Assembly (NCBI GenBank): GCA_028015205.1
Contig: CM051515.1
Span: 10,496,001 to 10,560,000 of the forward strand
DNA: 64,000 bases
Direction: 5' to 3'
From: Mytilisepta virgata
Lineage: Eukaryota > Mollusca > Bivalvia > Mytilida > Mytilidae
Shown here: positions 37,101-44,496 of the stretch, piece after piece
Layout of the letters: every line of letters begins with the position of its first letter
Numbering within the stretch: position 1 is the first letter of the stretch
Translations under genes and position numbers: made by a program
The notes under the pieces: model-generated
The model's database searches: none
What the model saw: the letters and a program-made list of their open reading frames with translations, nothing else
What the model was told of the DNA's origin: nothing

Positions 37101-40100
37101 AACAGGACATATCAGAGTTTCATTTTTTTTAACGAGTGACAATAAGTAATTCCTTCTTTTTGCAAAAGCAAAATAATGATGTACTTTGTTCACCAATTAA
37201 GCAATGATCAGGTTTACTAAAACTTCGAAAAGATGGAGAATCACAAAATTAATCACACACTGTTTGCTATGTATGTATTATTGTGCATTCTACTTTTAGA
37301 AATCTTATTCATATTATTCTGTCATGATAAACAGGGTATGTGTTGTGGAGTTGGTACAGAGGTAGTGTCATCGTTTATTCCAACATCTTGGTATAGAACT
37401 GGTCAACGGCAATATGGTTCACATATTCCAATCCAATGTTGCAAAGTAGAGACAGAGATCTATCCATTTCAAAACAGATATGCCCTTCCATGTACTTTGT
37501 ATTTAACACCCGGTTCATATCATACCGAGGTTTGTATTTGACAAAATATAACAATATATGGGTTCCTGTTTCGGTTTGTAAACTTTTCACCAAATGAAAT
37601 ATCATTAGAGGTATTGTACACTGTAAATTATGTCATTTAAATCTACGATAAAGTACATTCTTTGAAAGACATCTCAAGAATTTCCGACTATTAGGAATAA
37701 AACTTATCACAAGATACCGAAATAAATTTGATGCACTATATAGCCATTTCCTTGGCTGACAAGTCATCAGCAGTGTTCGAGATCAAAATATTGGAAACCC
37801 GGTTAAAGATATAATTATGAATTAATAAGCACAACCATCAAAAATCAAAACAATTAAAATACCTCTGCGTCACCAAGGAAGAGCCTTAGACATTTCTGGT
37901 CATTTTTGTCAAATTTTGAACGGGAAACTTAAAGGCATTTCAGTAATGAATCATGCCTGGACAAAAGTTCTGGCTCCTGTGCTGATAATGCCATCGGGGA
38001 CCAGCAGTCCACCAGCAGTTACACCGACCCAGTGGTAGTAATAAAACGTATAACAAAATACCGAAATAAATCTCATGCACTGTTTGGCCATTTCGTTGAC
38101 TGACAACTCATCAGCAGTGCTTGAGATCAAATTATTAGAAAACCGGTTAAAGATAAAATAACTAATTAGTTCTTCACATTAAATACATTAACGTAGAAAA
38201 ACTTACGTGTTGCCATCCCATATTTCAACAGTTAATTCAAATTTGTCATGTTATAGAAAAATTCTACTTTCATTGGATTTCTGTGTTTCGCAATACGCTG
38301 AGAAATAAACATTTGAGAGATTGCGCGAGTAAATTTTGCCAAATCACCTGCTACGCCAAACAATTACAAAGCACCAGAAAACAAAAAATGTTGCCAGCCA
38401 GATTCGCATTTGAATAAAATTAAAGTAAGAGCTATTACGGAAGAATCTACTTTTCACAGTTTGTTAACATGTTAACATGTTAACAACTAGCACATTTAAA
38501 GTCCCATATTAAAGCGATTACGTTAATTGATAATAGATGATATGATTTATTAAGTATATGTATATAAATATTCAGTCTTTTATAAATATTATTGTAATTT
38601 AAACAAAATCAGTTGTACAACATTTTTGATAAGTGACTTACGCAAAAGTTAAATGGAAACAATCAGCTTATTCATTATTTATTACAGGGGTGTGATTTGG
38701 TTATTTCTTCAAAGCTGAATTAGTACAGTATACCGTTCTTTGTGTTTATGGCGATTTCGGTAGTAGCACAGGTAAATACCAAAAAAGATGTTCTATTTTT
38801 AACTCTTTGATTGATTTCAAGGGTATCTGATTAGTTAAAGAGTTTGATAATCTATATGTGATTTGTTCTTCTTGATTGCCTATCGGACAACAAAATAACC
38901 CTTCCATTTTCTCGATGGTTTTATAATTTTCCACAGCAACGCGTAAACAGATTATCGCGAACATCTGCAATATTCTGTATAATGAACATGTCTCTTATAG
39001 AGAACATCCTACAAGTGCAAAAAACTTTGATTCTAGATTGGTCAATTTGGGATAATCAAGGGGTCCAACAACAATATAGTTTCTATGTGAGTTATTGATA
39101 GGTTGTGCCATATGAAGTATGTGAGGGTAAATAAGGGATTCATGTCAAATTAATTTCACTTTTCGTTATATAGATGACATGTGGTCATTAAATAATGATA
39201 AATTCCAAGACTTTTTACATCTCATCTATTCACGTGAACTTGAAATTAAGGATACTACAGATACATCGAAGTCCACTTCATATTTAGATTTATTTCTCGA
39301 AATAGACAATGAGGACATCTGAAGACAAAACTTTATGACAAACGTGATGACTTCGACTTTCCTACTGTTAACTTTCCTTCTTGAATAGCAATATACCAGC
39401 CTCGCCTGCATAGGGCGTCAACGTTTCTCAGCTTATACGATATTCAAGGGCATGCGTGCGTGACAATGACGTTCGACAAAAAGGATTTCTCCTGTCACAA
39501 AAGCTTCTTAACCAGGGTTTTATCAGGAAGAAGTTGATGTCATTACTTAGGAATTTTACGGTTGTCATCACGAATTCATTGACGCTTACAGTGTTCCAAT
39601 ATCTAAGATGATGTTGGACCTGTTCCCACTGTCATAACATTTCATGTACCTCCACCGATTGTGACTTCCCCCGAATTGACTTTGTTGTACTTCATGACGG
39701 GTGCACGTGCCGTATTCGGAGCAGGAACTGCTTACCCTACCGAATCACTTGAGTTCACTCCTGGTTTTTATAGGGGTTTGTGTTGTTCATTGTTTTTTAG
39801 TTTTCAGTGTTATTTGTTGTGTTTGTGGTTCATTTGTATTCCCGGGTTTTGTCTGTCTAACGGATTTGTGTTTTGGATTTGTCCTTGGGTATGTTTGTCC
39901 TCTTTATGTATCATTACTGCTTTAAAGGGATAAGCGAAACATTGTTTTACTTCGCGAGCAGTTGATTATAATATTTCTAAGTTTTGATGCTTAAAGCTTC
40001 AAAATTTGATGGTTTATCTGTCTCGACTGTATACCATTATCAAGTTTTCCTAAATTAAGATTCTAATAATATCTATGTCAATTCATGGCATACAGGTATA

Positions 40101-40640
40101 GTTCATTGCTTATGTCGTAACGTCCGTAATTTAGAAACCGACAAGATGATAGATAATTTCTAAACATTACGAAGATTGATAACAGACATAATCAGATGCA
40201 GCATATGTGTGTGATGGTTTCAAAGAAGGAAATGCAAATCTTGTTTTGTTTCTTGCTCTTAAATACTTATTTTTGAAAAAAGTTAAGTTGGAAAGGTTTA
40301 ATGGGTTTATTTAAATATTGGGTTTCACCTTTACCTCTATTCTGTTAGTTGTTACATTGTATATCATTAAATATTTTAGGTCATCTGCATAATTACATTG
40401 TGCATTGAAATAATTCGCTTGAAAAAGGAAGAAAGTAAAAGTATGAACCAACTTAAAACATTCCTTGGGGAGGACAGAGACAGATCCGATGTTTCATATA
40501 GAACTCCTGGAGCGGCATCTATTGAGGATAAAAACCGGAAGAAGACTAAAAGAAAACAATCTAAAATGGAAGGTGTTACTAAAGAGTTAAAAGATAAAGA
40601 AGGAAAAATGGAGATTTTATCATTGGAAGAAATTCAATGA
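15182..40640 (+). CDS. Triple tetraspanin-like membrane protein, gene 1 (20 exons)
   Basis: A hand-built model of 20 exons with GT/AG borders and consistent phase, 895 codons. It reads as three four-helix modules: residues 1-255, 256-561 and 562-895. Helices lie near 15-38, 68-98, 104-124, 190-212; 258-284, 309-338, 352-372, 489-515; 564-588, 622-646, 657-678, 795-820. Modules 2 and 3 have large loops with CCG at 420-422 and 719-721, then CC (440-441; 751-752), C (472; 769) and C (480; 783), the six-cysteine tetraspanin loop pattern. Module 1 keeps a tetraspanin-like second helix ending (GMWGAIGRKQLMLAI) but a short loop without CCG. The C-terminal tail is Lys/Glu-rich and cytosolic. Exon 19 has an in-frame TAG at codon 793. 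Tetraspanins organise membrane partners; what a fused triple protein does is unknown. Alternative: separate genes, but phase-2 junctions and absence of stops between modules argue against it. Confidence 0.75.
15858..15953. repeat. Fold-back element in intron 1
   Basis: Arms of 42 nt (15858-15899 and 15912-15953) pair with about six mismatches around the loop GAGCCGGAGGCA. It starts GAGATACAATGGATAAGTGT. No target duplication was recognised. A worn half copy is at 5108. Confidence 0.75.
16500..16592 (+). repeat. tRNA-like (SINE-type) sequence in intron 1
   Basis: TTGGTAGCCGGGAGG (about 16507) resembles an A box and GAGTTCAAACCCCAG (16571-16585) a B box, 65 nt apart, as in tRNA-derived SINE heads. 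The gene 2 equivalent at 55812-55890 has lost the B box by a 14-nt deletion. A functional tRNA gene is unlikely. Confidence 0.35.
16681..16989 (+). repeat. R1 insertion in intron 1
   Basis: Truncated R1 starting ACTTGTCTGACATGATT. The gene 2 intron has no R1 here: its sequence runs GCAATTGAATATAATTTGAT across the site, so R1 entered gene 1 after the duplication, or was lost cleanly from gene 2. Confidence 0.8.
17257..17490 (+). CDS. Gene 1 exon 2
   Basis: 78 codons between TTTTTTGCAG and GTAAGA, phase 0. It holds the rest of helix 1, the short extracellular loop (KFGDDILNEDVIKIVDMEK) and helix 2, ending GMWGAIGRKQLMLAI, which recalls the G-x-x-G-A motif that closes tetraspanin helix 2. Gene 2 has the same exon at 56261 with few changes. 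Confidence 0.85.
17706..17837. repeat. Minisatellite, 3 x 44 bp
   Basis: Three units starting CGAAGTCTATCTTAAC or close variants. Gene 2 has one unit at the same intron position (about 56703), so the array changed size after the duplication. Confidence 0.8.
18354..18428 (+). CDS. Gene 1 exon 3
   Basis: 25 codons, SVLLSSFLIVIYGTYIVLI and a short tail, phase 0, donor GTGAGT. This is helix 3 of module 1. Helix-3 exons of all three modules are exactly 75 nt. Confidence 0.85.
18429..19771. other. Gene 1 intron 3
   Basis: Collinear with gene 2 at 57335-58627. Contains a segment with AAACGTCACGTGATC near 18924, which also occurs near 57813 and, more diverged, near 32377. No gene inside; a minus-strand open frame at 19468-19662 is non-coding by comparison of copies. 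Confidence 0.5.
19772..19885 (+). CDS. Gene 1 exon 4
   Basis: 38 codons, KSDLYDTLYQYTEAYYYGG to FRRFLSV, phase 0. First half of the large extracellular loop of module 1, Tyr-rich and without cysteine. The gene 2 copy differs at four codons: Tyr to His twice, Glu to Thr, Tyr to Phe. Confidence 0.8.
20389..20505 (+). CDS. Gene 1 exon 5
   Basis: 39 codons, LGCKESYPDMFSCWEIYVEQ to LIITCIVCQ, donor GTAAGT. It gives the end of the module 1 loop with only two cysteines (168 and 177) and the first part of helix 4. The acceptor CTTTTTAAG is chosen because it restores phase 0. The frame is open upstream to 20221, but gene 2 has a 1-nt deletion and a stop there, so that part is taken as intron. Confidence 0.7.
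21319..21473 (+). CDS. Gene 1 exon 6
   Basis: 155 nt, ends in phase 2. It finishes helix 4 (IVNIIAAEYSYRKF) and encodes a cytosolic linker of about 45 residues rich in Lys and Arg, ending KKSWV plus part of Arg. The split Arg codon joins exon 7. Confidence 0.8.
22017..22062 (+). CDS. Gene 1 exon 7
   Basis: 46 nt. It completes the Arg codon and reads SKIVFLSVVLKIFSF, the first half of helix 5, which opens module 2. The exon opening module 3 has the same length and phase. Confidence 0.8.
22601..22831 (+). CDS. Gene 1 exon 8
   Basis: 77 codons from MFGLGILALGLILRNE, through the small loop, to helix 6 (GVAASSVVIGILTTLSSIAN) and IKLIQT. Donor GTAGGT. Same length as exon 15. Confidence 0.8.
23263..23919 (-). 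repeat. Two tandem R1 copies in intron 8
   Basis: Monomers begin with AACAATCCAAAGATAC at 23263 and 23655. The first is complete and carries an A run at about 23379-23396. The second is cut near 23919. Gene 2 lacks R1 at this intron position (about 62235-62300). Confidence 0.8.
24209..24283 (+). CDS. Gene 1 exon 9
   Basis: 25 codons, SWILSLSLHVPRIIAIIFF to MMEK, helix 7. Acceptor CATTTCAG, donor GTAAAA. Confidence 0.8.
24449..24536. repeat. Minisatellite, 4 x 22 bp
   Basis: Units such as GATTCACACGTTACACGCAC followed by AC, four in a row. Related phrases occur at 8755-8812. The gene 2 intron has no counterpart. Confidence 0.8.
25395..26000. repeat. D1 dispersed repeat, uninterrupted copy, in intron 9
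   Basis: Collinear with 7690-7990 plus 8509-8815 but without the 518-bp element. It lies in a block of gene 1 intron 9 (about 24410-26480) that is missing from gene 2. Confidence 0.7.
27478..27609 (+). CDS. Gene 1 exon 10
   Basis: 44 codons, VNDQLSFVLNVQQDGYYYG to HWNYIILE, phase 0, donor GTAGGA. First half of the module 2 large loop. The gene 2 exon is two codons shorter and differs at about ten residues, nearly all by amino-acid changes. Confidence 0.8.
27780..28170 (-). repeat. S2 dispersed repeat in intron 10
   Basis: Minus-strand reading contains GGAACCAATTTTGACTGCCA and GTGGCACTCTCCAAACAAG, both with counterparts at 33195-33425. Open frames in it are broken. Confidence 0.6.
28690..28872 (+). 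CDS. Gene 1 exon 11
   Basis: 61 codons between TTTTACAG and GTAAGT. It begins LNCCGVYTARD, the CCG motif that defines tetraspanin large loops, and continues with VFCCENAH and GGCPHFKTD. Five cysteines lie here; the sixth opens exon 12. Confidence 0.9.
28873..29944. other. Gene 1 intron 11
   Basis: No gene or clear repeat recognised. A T run lies near 29171. Confidence 0.4.
29945..30028 (+). CDS. Gene 1 exon 12
   Basis: 28 codons, TCSSKILSKCRMFVGLF to LQMLSE. Cys 480 closes the module 2 loop and helix 8 follows. Donor GTTTGT is non-standard at position 3, as at exon 18. Confidence 0.8.
30631..30797 (+). CDS. Gene 1 exon 13
   Basis: 167 nt ending in phase 2. It finishes helix 8 (IFGSLFLFKEY) and gives a cytosolic linker with an acidic/Lys stretch (DENAKENDKSE) and a Cys pair (GRCCPAILRSIC), possible palmitoylation sites by analogy with tetraspanins. 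Ends ANWK plus part of Arg. Confidence 0.8.
30798..31847. other. Gene 1 intron 13
   Basis: Mostly A/T sequence. At about 31486-31550 lies a fragment with CACCGGATGCGCACATTTCG that resembles a widespread bivalve repeat. No gene. Confidence 0.4.
31848..31893 (+). CDS. Gene 1 exon 14
   Basis: 46 nt. Completes the Arg codon and reads SKLFLLHSIALVTFL, first half of helix 9, opening module 3. Same length and phase as exon 7. Confidence 0.8.
32869..33099 (+). CDS. Gene 1 exon 15
   Basis: 77 codons, VMNISLMALAIHIRYD through the small loop to helix 10 (SACSVAVVIFSIITAV) and RRKSLLYM. Same length as exon 8. Donor GTAAGT. Confidence 0.8.
33195..33425 (+). repeat. S2 dispersed repeat in intron 15
   Basis: GGGGAACCAATTTTGACTAT starts a copy in the opposite direction to the one at 27780-28170. 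Contains CGTGGCACTCTCCAAACACG. Confidence 0.6.
34124..34185. repeat. (TA)n microsatellite
   Basis: About 31 uninterrupted TA units in intron 15, 243 bp before exon 16. Confidence 0.95.
34428..34502 (+). CDS. Gene 1 exon 16
   Basis: 25 codons, NTGLLAALCIGGIMEIGLW to YISN, helix 11. Acceptor TTTTCAG, donor GTAAGC. Confidence 0.85.
34569..34653. repeat. Short hairpin element in intron 16
   Basis: GTTGGCTTTGATCTCTTTT near 34578 pairs with AAAAGATCAAAGCCAAC ending near 34645, separated by about 37 nt. The flanks TCAAATA and AATTTGA also pair. Looks like a small fold-back element. Confidence 0.75.
34654..35432. other. Middle of intron 16
   Basis: Two related blocks containing CTGCGCATC/TTGCGCATCTAC, ATGCATAAGGTGAAAAATGA and ATGCATGAAGATAAAAATGA (about 34900-35060 and 35040-35200) look like a worn direct repeat. 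No gene. Confidence 0.4.
35433..35966 (+). repeat. R1, about one and a half tandem copies, in intron 16
   Basis: A partial monomer starting AGTACTTCTTG runs into a full one starting near 35585 (GAAACTACTGGGACGATGG). The head-to-tail order is the same as at 23263. Confidence 0.8.
36453..36563 (+). CDS. Gene 1 exon 17
   Basis: 37 codons, IYPTISDGFYNDIKDYHYS to QWNTLFVK, first half of the module 3 large loop. The relic at 11033 has the same length and ending. Confidence 0.8.
37335..37529 (+). CDS. Gene 1 exon 18
   Basis: 65 codons from GMCCGVGTEVV, with a second tetraspanin CCG motif, to IQCCKVETE and LPCTLYLTPGSYHTE. Donor GTTTGT. An upstream acceptor at about 37300 would break phase, so the one at 37334 is used. 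The last residue Glu joins Gly-Cys of exon 19, giving the E-G-C triplet common before tetraspanin helix 4. Confidence 0.85.
37711..38162. repeat. Two direct repeats of about 105 bp in intron 18
   Basis: TACCGAAATAAAT, GCCATTTC and TCATCAGCAGTG recur in the same order at 37711-37815 and 38055-38162. The stretch between includes CCATCGGGGACCAGCAGTCC, found in dispersed bivalve elements as I recall them. Probably one inserted element. Confidence 0.55.
38688..38771 (+). CDS. Gene 1 exon 19, carries an in-frame TAG
   Basis: 84 nt, GCDLVISSKLN, then TAG at 38721-38723, then YSIPFFVFMAISVVAQ. Length and phase equal exon 12, and Cys 783 completes the six-cysteine loop, so the whole 84 nt looks like the ancestral exon. 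The TAG aligns with a Thr codon in the relic at 12022. A shorter exon starting after AATTAG (38724) would avoid the stop but lose Gly-Cys. This could be a null allele, readthrough, editing, acceptor shift or sequence error. Confidence 0.65.
39150..39935 (+). mobile_element. Penelope-like reverse-transcriptase fragment in intron 19
   Basis: FRYIDDMWSLNNDKFQDFL is read from 39161, with the catalytic YIDD box at 39167-39178, then ELEIKDTTDT and SYLDLFLEIDN before a stop and frameshift. The sequence after 39500 is the 3' tail shared with 13980 and 62815. It is decayed and lies in sense inside the intron. Confidence 0.65.
40380..40640 (+). CDS. Gene 1 exon 20 (last)
   Basis: 86 codons and a TGA. 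VICIITLCIEIIRLKKEE finishes helix 12; the remaining 70 residues are a hydrophilic cytosolic tail rich in Lys and Glu (KNRKKTKRKQSK, KELKDKEGK), with a possible coiled-coil tendency. The frame is intact, so the gene stayed open downstream of the TAG in exon 19. Confidence 0.8.
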   Translation, partial: VICIITLCIEIIRLKKEESKSMNQLKTFLGEDRDRSDVSYRTPGAASIEDKNRKKTKRKQSKMEGVTKELKDKEGKMEILSLEEIQ

Positions 40641-41142
40641 AGGGAAAACAAATGCCAGAAACAGCACACTCATTATCAAAGGAGGTGGACGGGATTCCTG
40701 GTACAAATACAGATTCTGTAATTTATGTAAAAAAACACCTTTGAACAAACAGTTGAGAATCCTAATAACCGATAGTATTTGATTGTATGCAATATTTGAT
40801 ATTGAATCAGTCAATTTATGTCTTCAAATACGCCGTTTTATAACTACATAACACCAAAAATATGCAACAAAAACAAATAATTTTGTCTTTTATGACTTAT
40901 TATTTGTAATAATTGAACATTTTGATCTCATTCCTTTCTAGAATCAAGTAGCAAGACCAGAACAAGATATACTATCTACTACCTTTAAGTCGAACAAGAA
41001 TAATTAGGACGGTTCACATATTTTCAGGAACAAATTATCATCTGTTTCCTTTACTTAACTGGTTTTTACCGGTCGAAATCGATAGTGGCGTGAAATGGCC
41101 TGACTTAAATCTTTTGTTATTATGTAATTTGGTCATTCAGAG

Positions 41143-41148
41143 AATAAA
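41143..41148 (+). terminator. Candidate poly-A signal of gene 1
   Basis: The first AATAAA after the stop codon, about 500 bp downstream. Weak evidence on its own. Confidence 0.25.
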
Positions 41149-41857
41149 GGGGAAAATTCTGATTGTGAAATCTAAAATAGTCATGACTATCAAGGCCACA
41201 AAATTACTGTTTAATACCGTCAGACTTAAGACAAATCCCGCTATTGTTTTTGCGCATATAGGATTGCAACGGTATTATGCCGTCAGCGGCTTATGATGCT
41301 ATATTTGTATCTTGTACTATTTTTTTTAAAAATATTTTATAAAGTAAAAGTATAGTGTCAGTTTTTTTCTCTCTCACACTTAAAGCTGTAAATTGAAATT
41401 TTTCGTATTTTTGATAACTGTAAATTTTTATTCTACAGTTTGAATAAACATAAATATGAATCATATATTGGCGTTGCTTACATGATAACAGCCGGAAGTG
41501 AATTTGAGATATCAGACCAGCTGGAGGGGGATCCATATCCAGTGCAAAACCCAATGTCAGGGACAAAAGTCCATATCAGGGCAAAACATTTGTGTATACC
41601 AGTATTGTAAAGTCATAGTTGAGAAGCCTTAAAAATCCGATCAGATTTGTAAATATTCCGATATCCGAATATAAACAAAAAAGTAAAATTTTTCAGTTAT
41701 TTAGTCGATGATATAAAGTCGACTGGCATTTTGTATTGATTCTTTCACATATCAGTTCCAGTACTGCTAGGGACAGATTATTAATGATTTTGGAGAGAAA
41801 AGTGGTAAAATAAGTTTGTTGGTCACAATGGAAACAACGGCAACCAGTTTATGACAA

Positions 41858-41951
41858 CCTATTTTCCATATCAGTCTCGATATCATCCTCGATCGATATC
41901 AGCACTCGGCCAAGACCTCAGGCTCATATCGGGACTGATATAAAAAATAGG
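41858..41951. repeat. Inverted repeat with 26-nt arms
   Basis: CCTATTTTCCATATCAGTCT at 41858 pairs with the reverse complement ending at 41951 with about three mismatches; the centre is 42 nt. Looks like a fold-back or MITE remnant. Confidence 0.65.
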
Positions 41952-43512
41952 ATTTAATAATCTATATAAGGTCTCGGGTTGATATCGGAGTCTCGGCATA
42001 ATATCGGGACTAATATGCAAAATTGGTTGTATCAATATATGTATTCAAATTTCCATGACGTAATGTTTATATAATGTAAACGACCGAAAAAATAACGTAT
42101 ATTCCACTATGCTGTTATTTACATGATGTTTTCTTTCTTTTAAAAAATGGCATACACCAATGTTATTCTATCATAATTACACGAATAATCCTTGTTGTTT
42201 TGGAAATATTCTGCTTTCAAACATGACCCGAGACTCTGAATGCGATTTTCTGATTGGTTAAAATTTCAAGATCGTCTTCTCTGAAACTATTTGAAGCTTG
42301 TTATGAAAAATCATTGCAAAGTAATACTCATGTGCTGTTACTGTTTATTGGATCAGAAATACAAGATGACAAAAGCGCTGGATAAGTTAAAACTGGACCT
42401 TATGGAAATGTATTTAGAACTATTCTTCTAAAGAGAACCTTAATCGATTGGTATCCGTTTTGTTGTTATTGATACTTTAATTGGTTGAAATGCTACTTAT
42501 GAGGATCTGACTATTTTTGGGACCGTTGTTCTGAACGTATTCGTGTATTATCATTACAAGGTGTTGTCATTGGTTGATTTTTTTTTTAAATTCAGAGATT
42601 TTCTTCTGGAAATATATCGTGCATGATCATTGCAAAGTATTGTCCTAGCGTTGTTAAATTTTGTATTTTGGTACGGATTTGACGCTTTAGGACTTTGTCA
42701 CAAAATTGATCTTTTCCGTTTCTTTTTTATGCTTAAGTCAGTTGACAACCAAATACAAACTCTAATAGCATGTTAGATCGAGGTCAGCGATACAGGCTCC
42801 TTGGACAAAACATGTGGGCGTCTAATCCTTTATTAAATACAACGATGTACATTGTATATATGGGAAATATGAAATCAAAATGTCTTCATAGTATAAAAGG
42901 TAGGTAACCATAGCATCATTCAACGTCTTTTAAAAAGTATTAATAGTACACCACATAATGTATTTGTCACTAACATTGTTTTTGGATATGATTTTTGACG
43001 TCACAGATTACAATGAAATGCGTTCATTATTTCTTTCCCTGATCATCCTTTCATAATGTAGTACATGCTATGTAAAAATCTGTACATTTGATTGGACAAT
43101 GAGATCCACTAATTATGAAGAATCTTTTGTTAATCTTGACTAATCACAGGGAAATCAATCAACCTTGAAGTGTAGTCAAGGCACCGGCACTATACCTCGC
43201 CATAAAACACTATAGGAAAAACGGTTCCTTTGAGAGAAGTCCATGATAATAGATTAATATGGCTACTATTCTGATCACCTCGTAGACAGAAGCACTATTT
43301 TTAATATTGTTCTCAAATTACCGAGGTTCTCCTAAAAACATTGAAATAAGTGGTAAACAGAAAATTCCTACTAGACTAGAGTAAGAATTATATGGTGCGT
43401 CGAAATTGAACATTCACGTTAAATTTACCTTACATAAACAATAAGTAGAAATAGAATCATTCTGTATAAACCCATTGTTATCGCTGAAATCGCTAAATTT
43501 AGAGGTAAAAAG

Positions 43513-43730
43513 ACTGTTGCTATTAAAATTGGTCATGGTTTAAAACCGTGTGTCTTTATTCTATTTCTATTGTGAATATTTATCAGCAGTGAAATGCGGA
43601 CTATTTTTTCCATCGTCAATTATTGTTGCTATTACAATTGGTCAATGTTTAAAACCATGTTTCTTTCTTCTAATTCTAGTGTGAATATTTATTTGCAGGG
43701 AAATGTAGACAATTTTGTTCATCGTAAATT
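43513..43730. repeat. Two tandem copies of a 109-bp unit
   Basis: ACTGTTGCTATTAAAATTGG at 43513 and ATTGTTGCTATTACAATTGG at 43622 begin two copies that stay alignable through TGTGAATATTTAT and the CATCGT near the end. Confidence 0.75.
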
Positions 43731-44346
43731 ATTAGTGTCCAACTTGTATCGAGATTTTAATCTAAATTAAAATTAAACGCAAGTACAAACATTAAAAAAA
43801 AGTATATTTCGGACAAAAGTTTTTTTTTGCATGAGCGGAAACATTTTATCTAATAGTCCTTAAAACTGAGGCATAGTTTATGGTTTGAAATATTTGTTTA
43901 TTTATATAAAAAAAAAAGATATCAGATGAAAAATTTCTTCAATGTCCAAACAAAAATCTTTAAACAGTTTAAAACTCAACACGCATTTAGTGTTATTTAA
44001 ATATCTTAATAGACCGGATACAAGTGGAAAGAAACTATACAGCTATTCTGAAAGAAATGTTTTAAATTATGACTAAACGAGGCACAACCTATCAACTGTT
44101 CTTTAAAATTAGCCCATGACCTGGAACATACTTCCTGTATGTCTGTTACACTGAACACGCAATTCATTAGTTTATTCACCAAAATCAGTATCTAGAACAA
44201 TATGCCTTTTATATGGAAATCGCTATCAATCTGGCTATACATGTTCATGCACTTATATAAATGTATTTAATGAGCATAAACCATTAACATCACATATTAA
44301 AATCTAGTTCAATTAAATGCACAAATCTGTATCTCATATTTAAATG

Positions 44347-44354
44347 TATATAAG
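44347..44354 (+). promoter_or_regulatory. TATA box before exon 1a
   Basis: TATATAAG 71 nt upstream of the ATG at 44425, in the context TTTAAATGTATATAAGTCAT that is kept in all three copies. Confidence 0.5.
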
Positions 44355-44424
44355 TCATTTGTATTTACACCGCAATTTAAAGCAACAGACGGTCGAAATT
44401 GGTATTTAAAAATAGAAAATAAAA

Positions 44425-44496
44425 ATGGCGAAGGTAAACAGAGGCCGTTTCACCATCACAGCTAACATAATAATGACGGGGGCGCTAATTTCAAGG
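44425..44496 (+). CDS. Gene 2 first exon 1a
   Basis: 24 codons, MAKVNRGRFTITANIIMTG to LISR, donor GTAAGG. Same length and phase as gene 1 exon 1. Confidence 0.7.

Larger units (their letters stand above)
40641..44083. other. Intergenic region between gene 1 and gene 2
   Basis: No coding exon recognised. It holds a candidate poly-A signal, an inverted repeat (41858) and a two-unit tandem repeat (43513). Phrases such as ATATCGGGACTGATAT and ATATCGGGACTAATAT recur at 41926-41945 and 42001-42018. Confidence 0.45.

Noticed and set aside
37298..37334. Alternative upstream acceptor for exon 18
   Set aside because: It adds 35-36 nt that break the phase-0 junction with exon 17 and the match to exon 11.
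39661..39933. Two overlapping open frames with hydrophobic Cys-rich products
   Set aside because: They lie in the 3' tail of a retroelement that recurs at 13980 and 62815.
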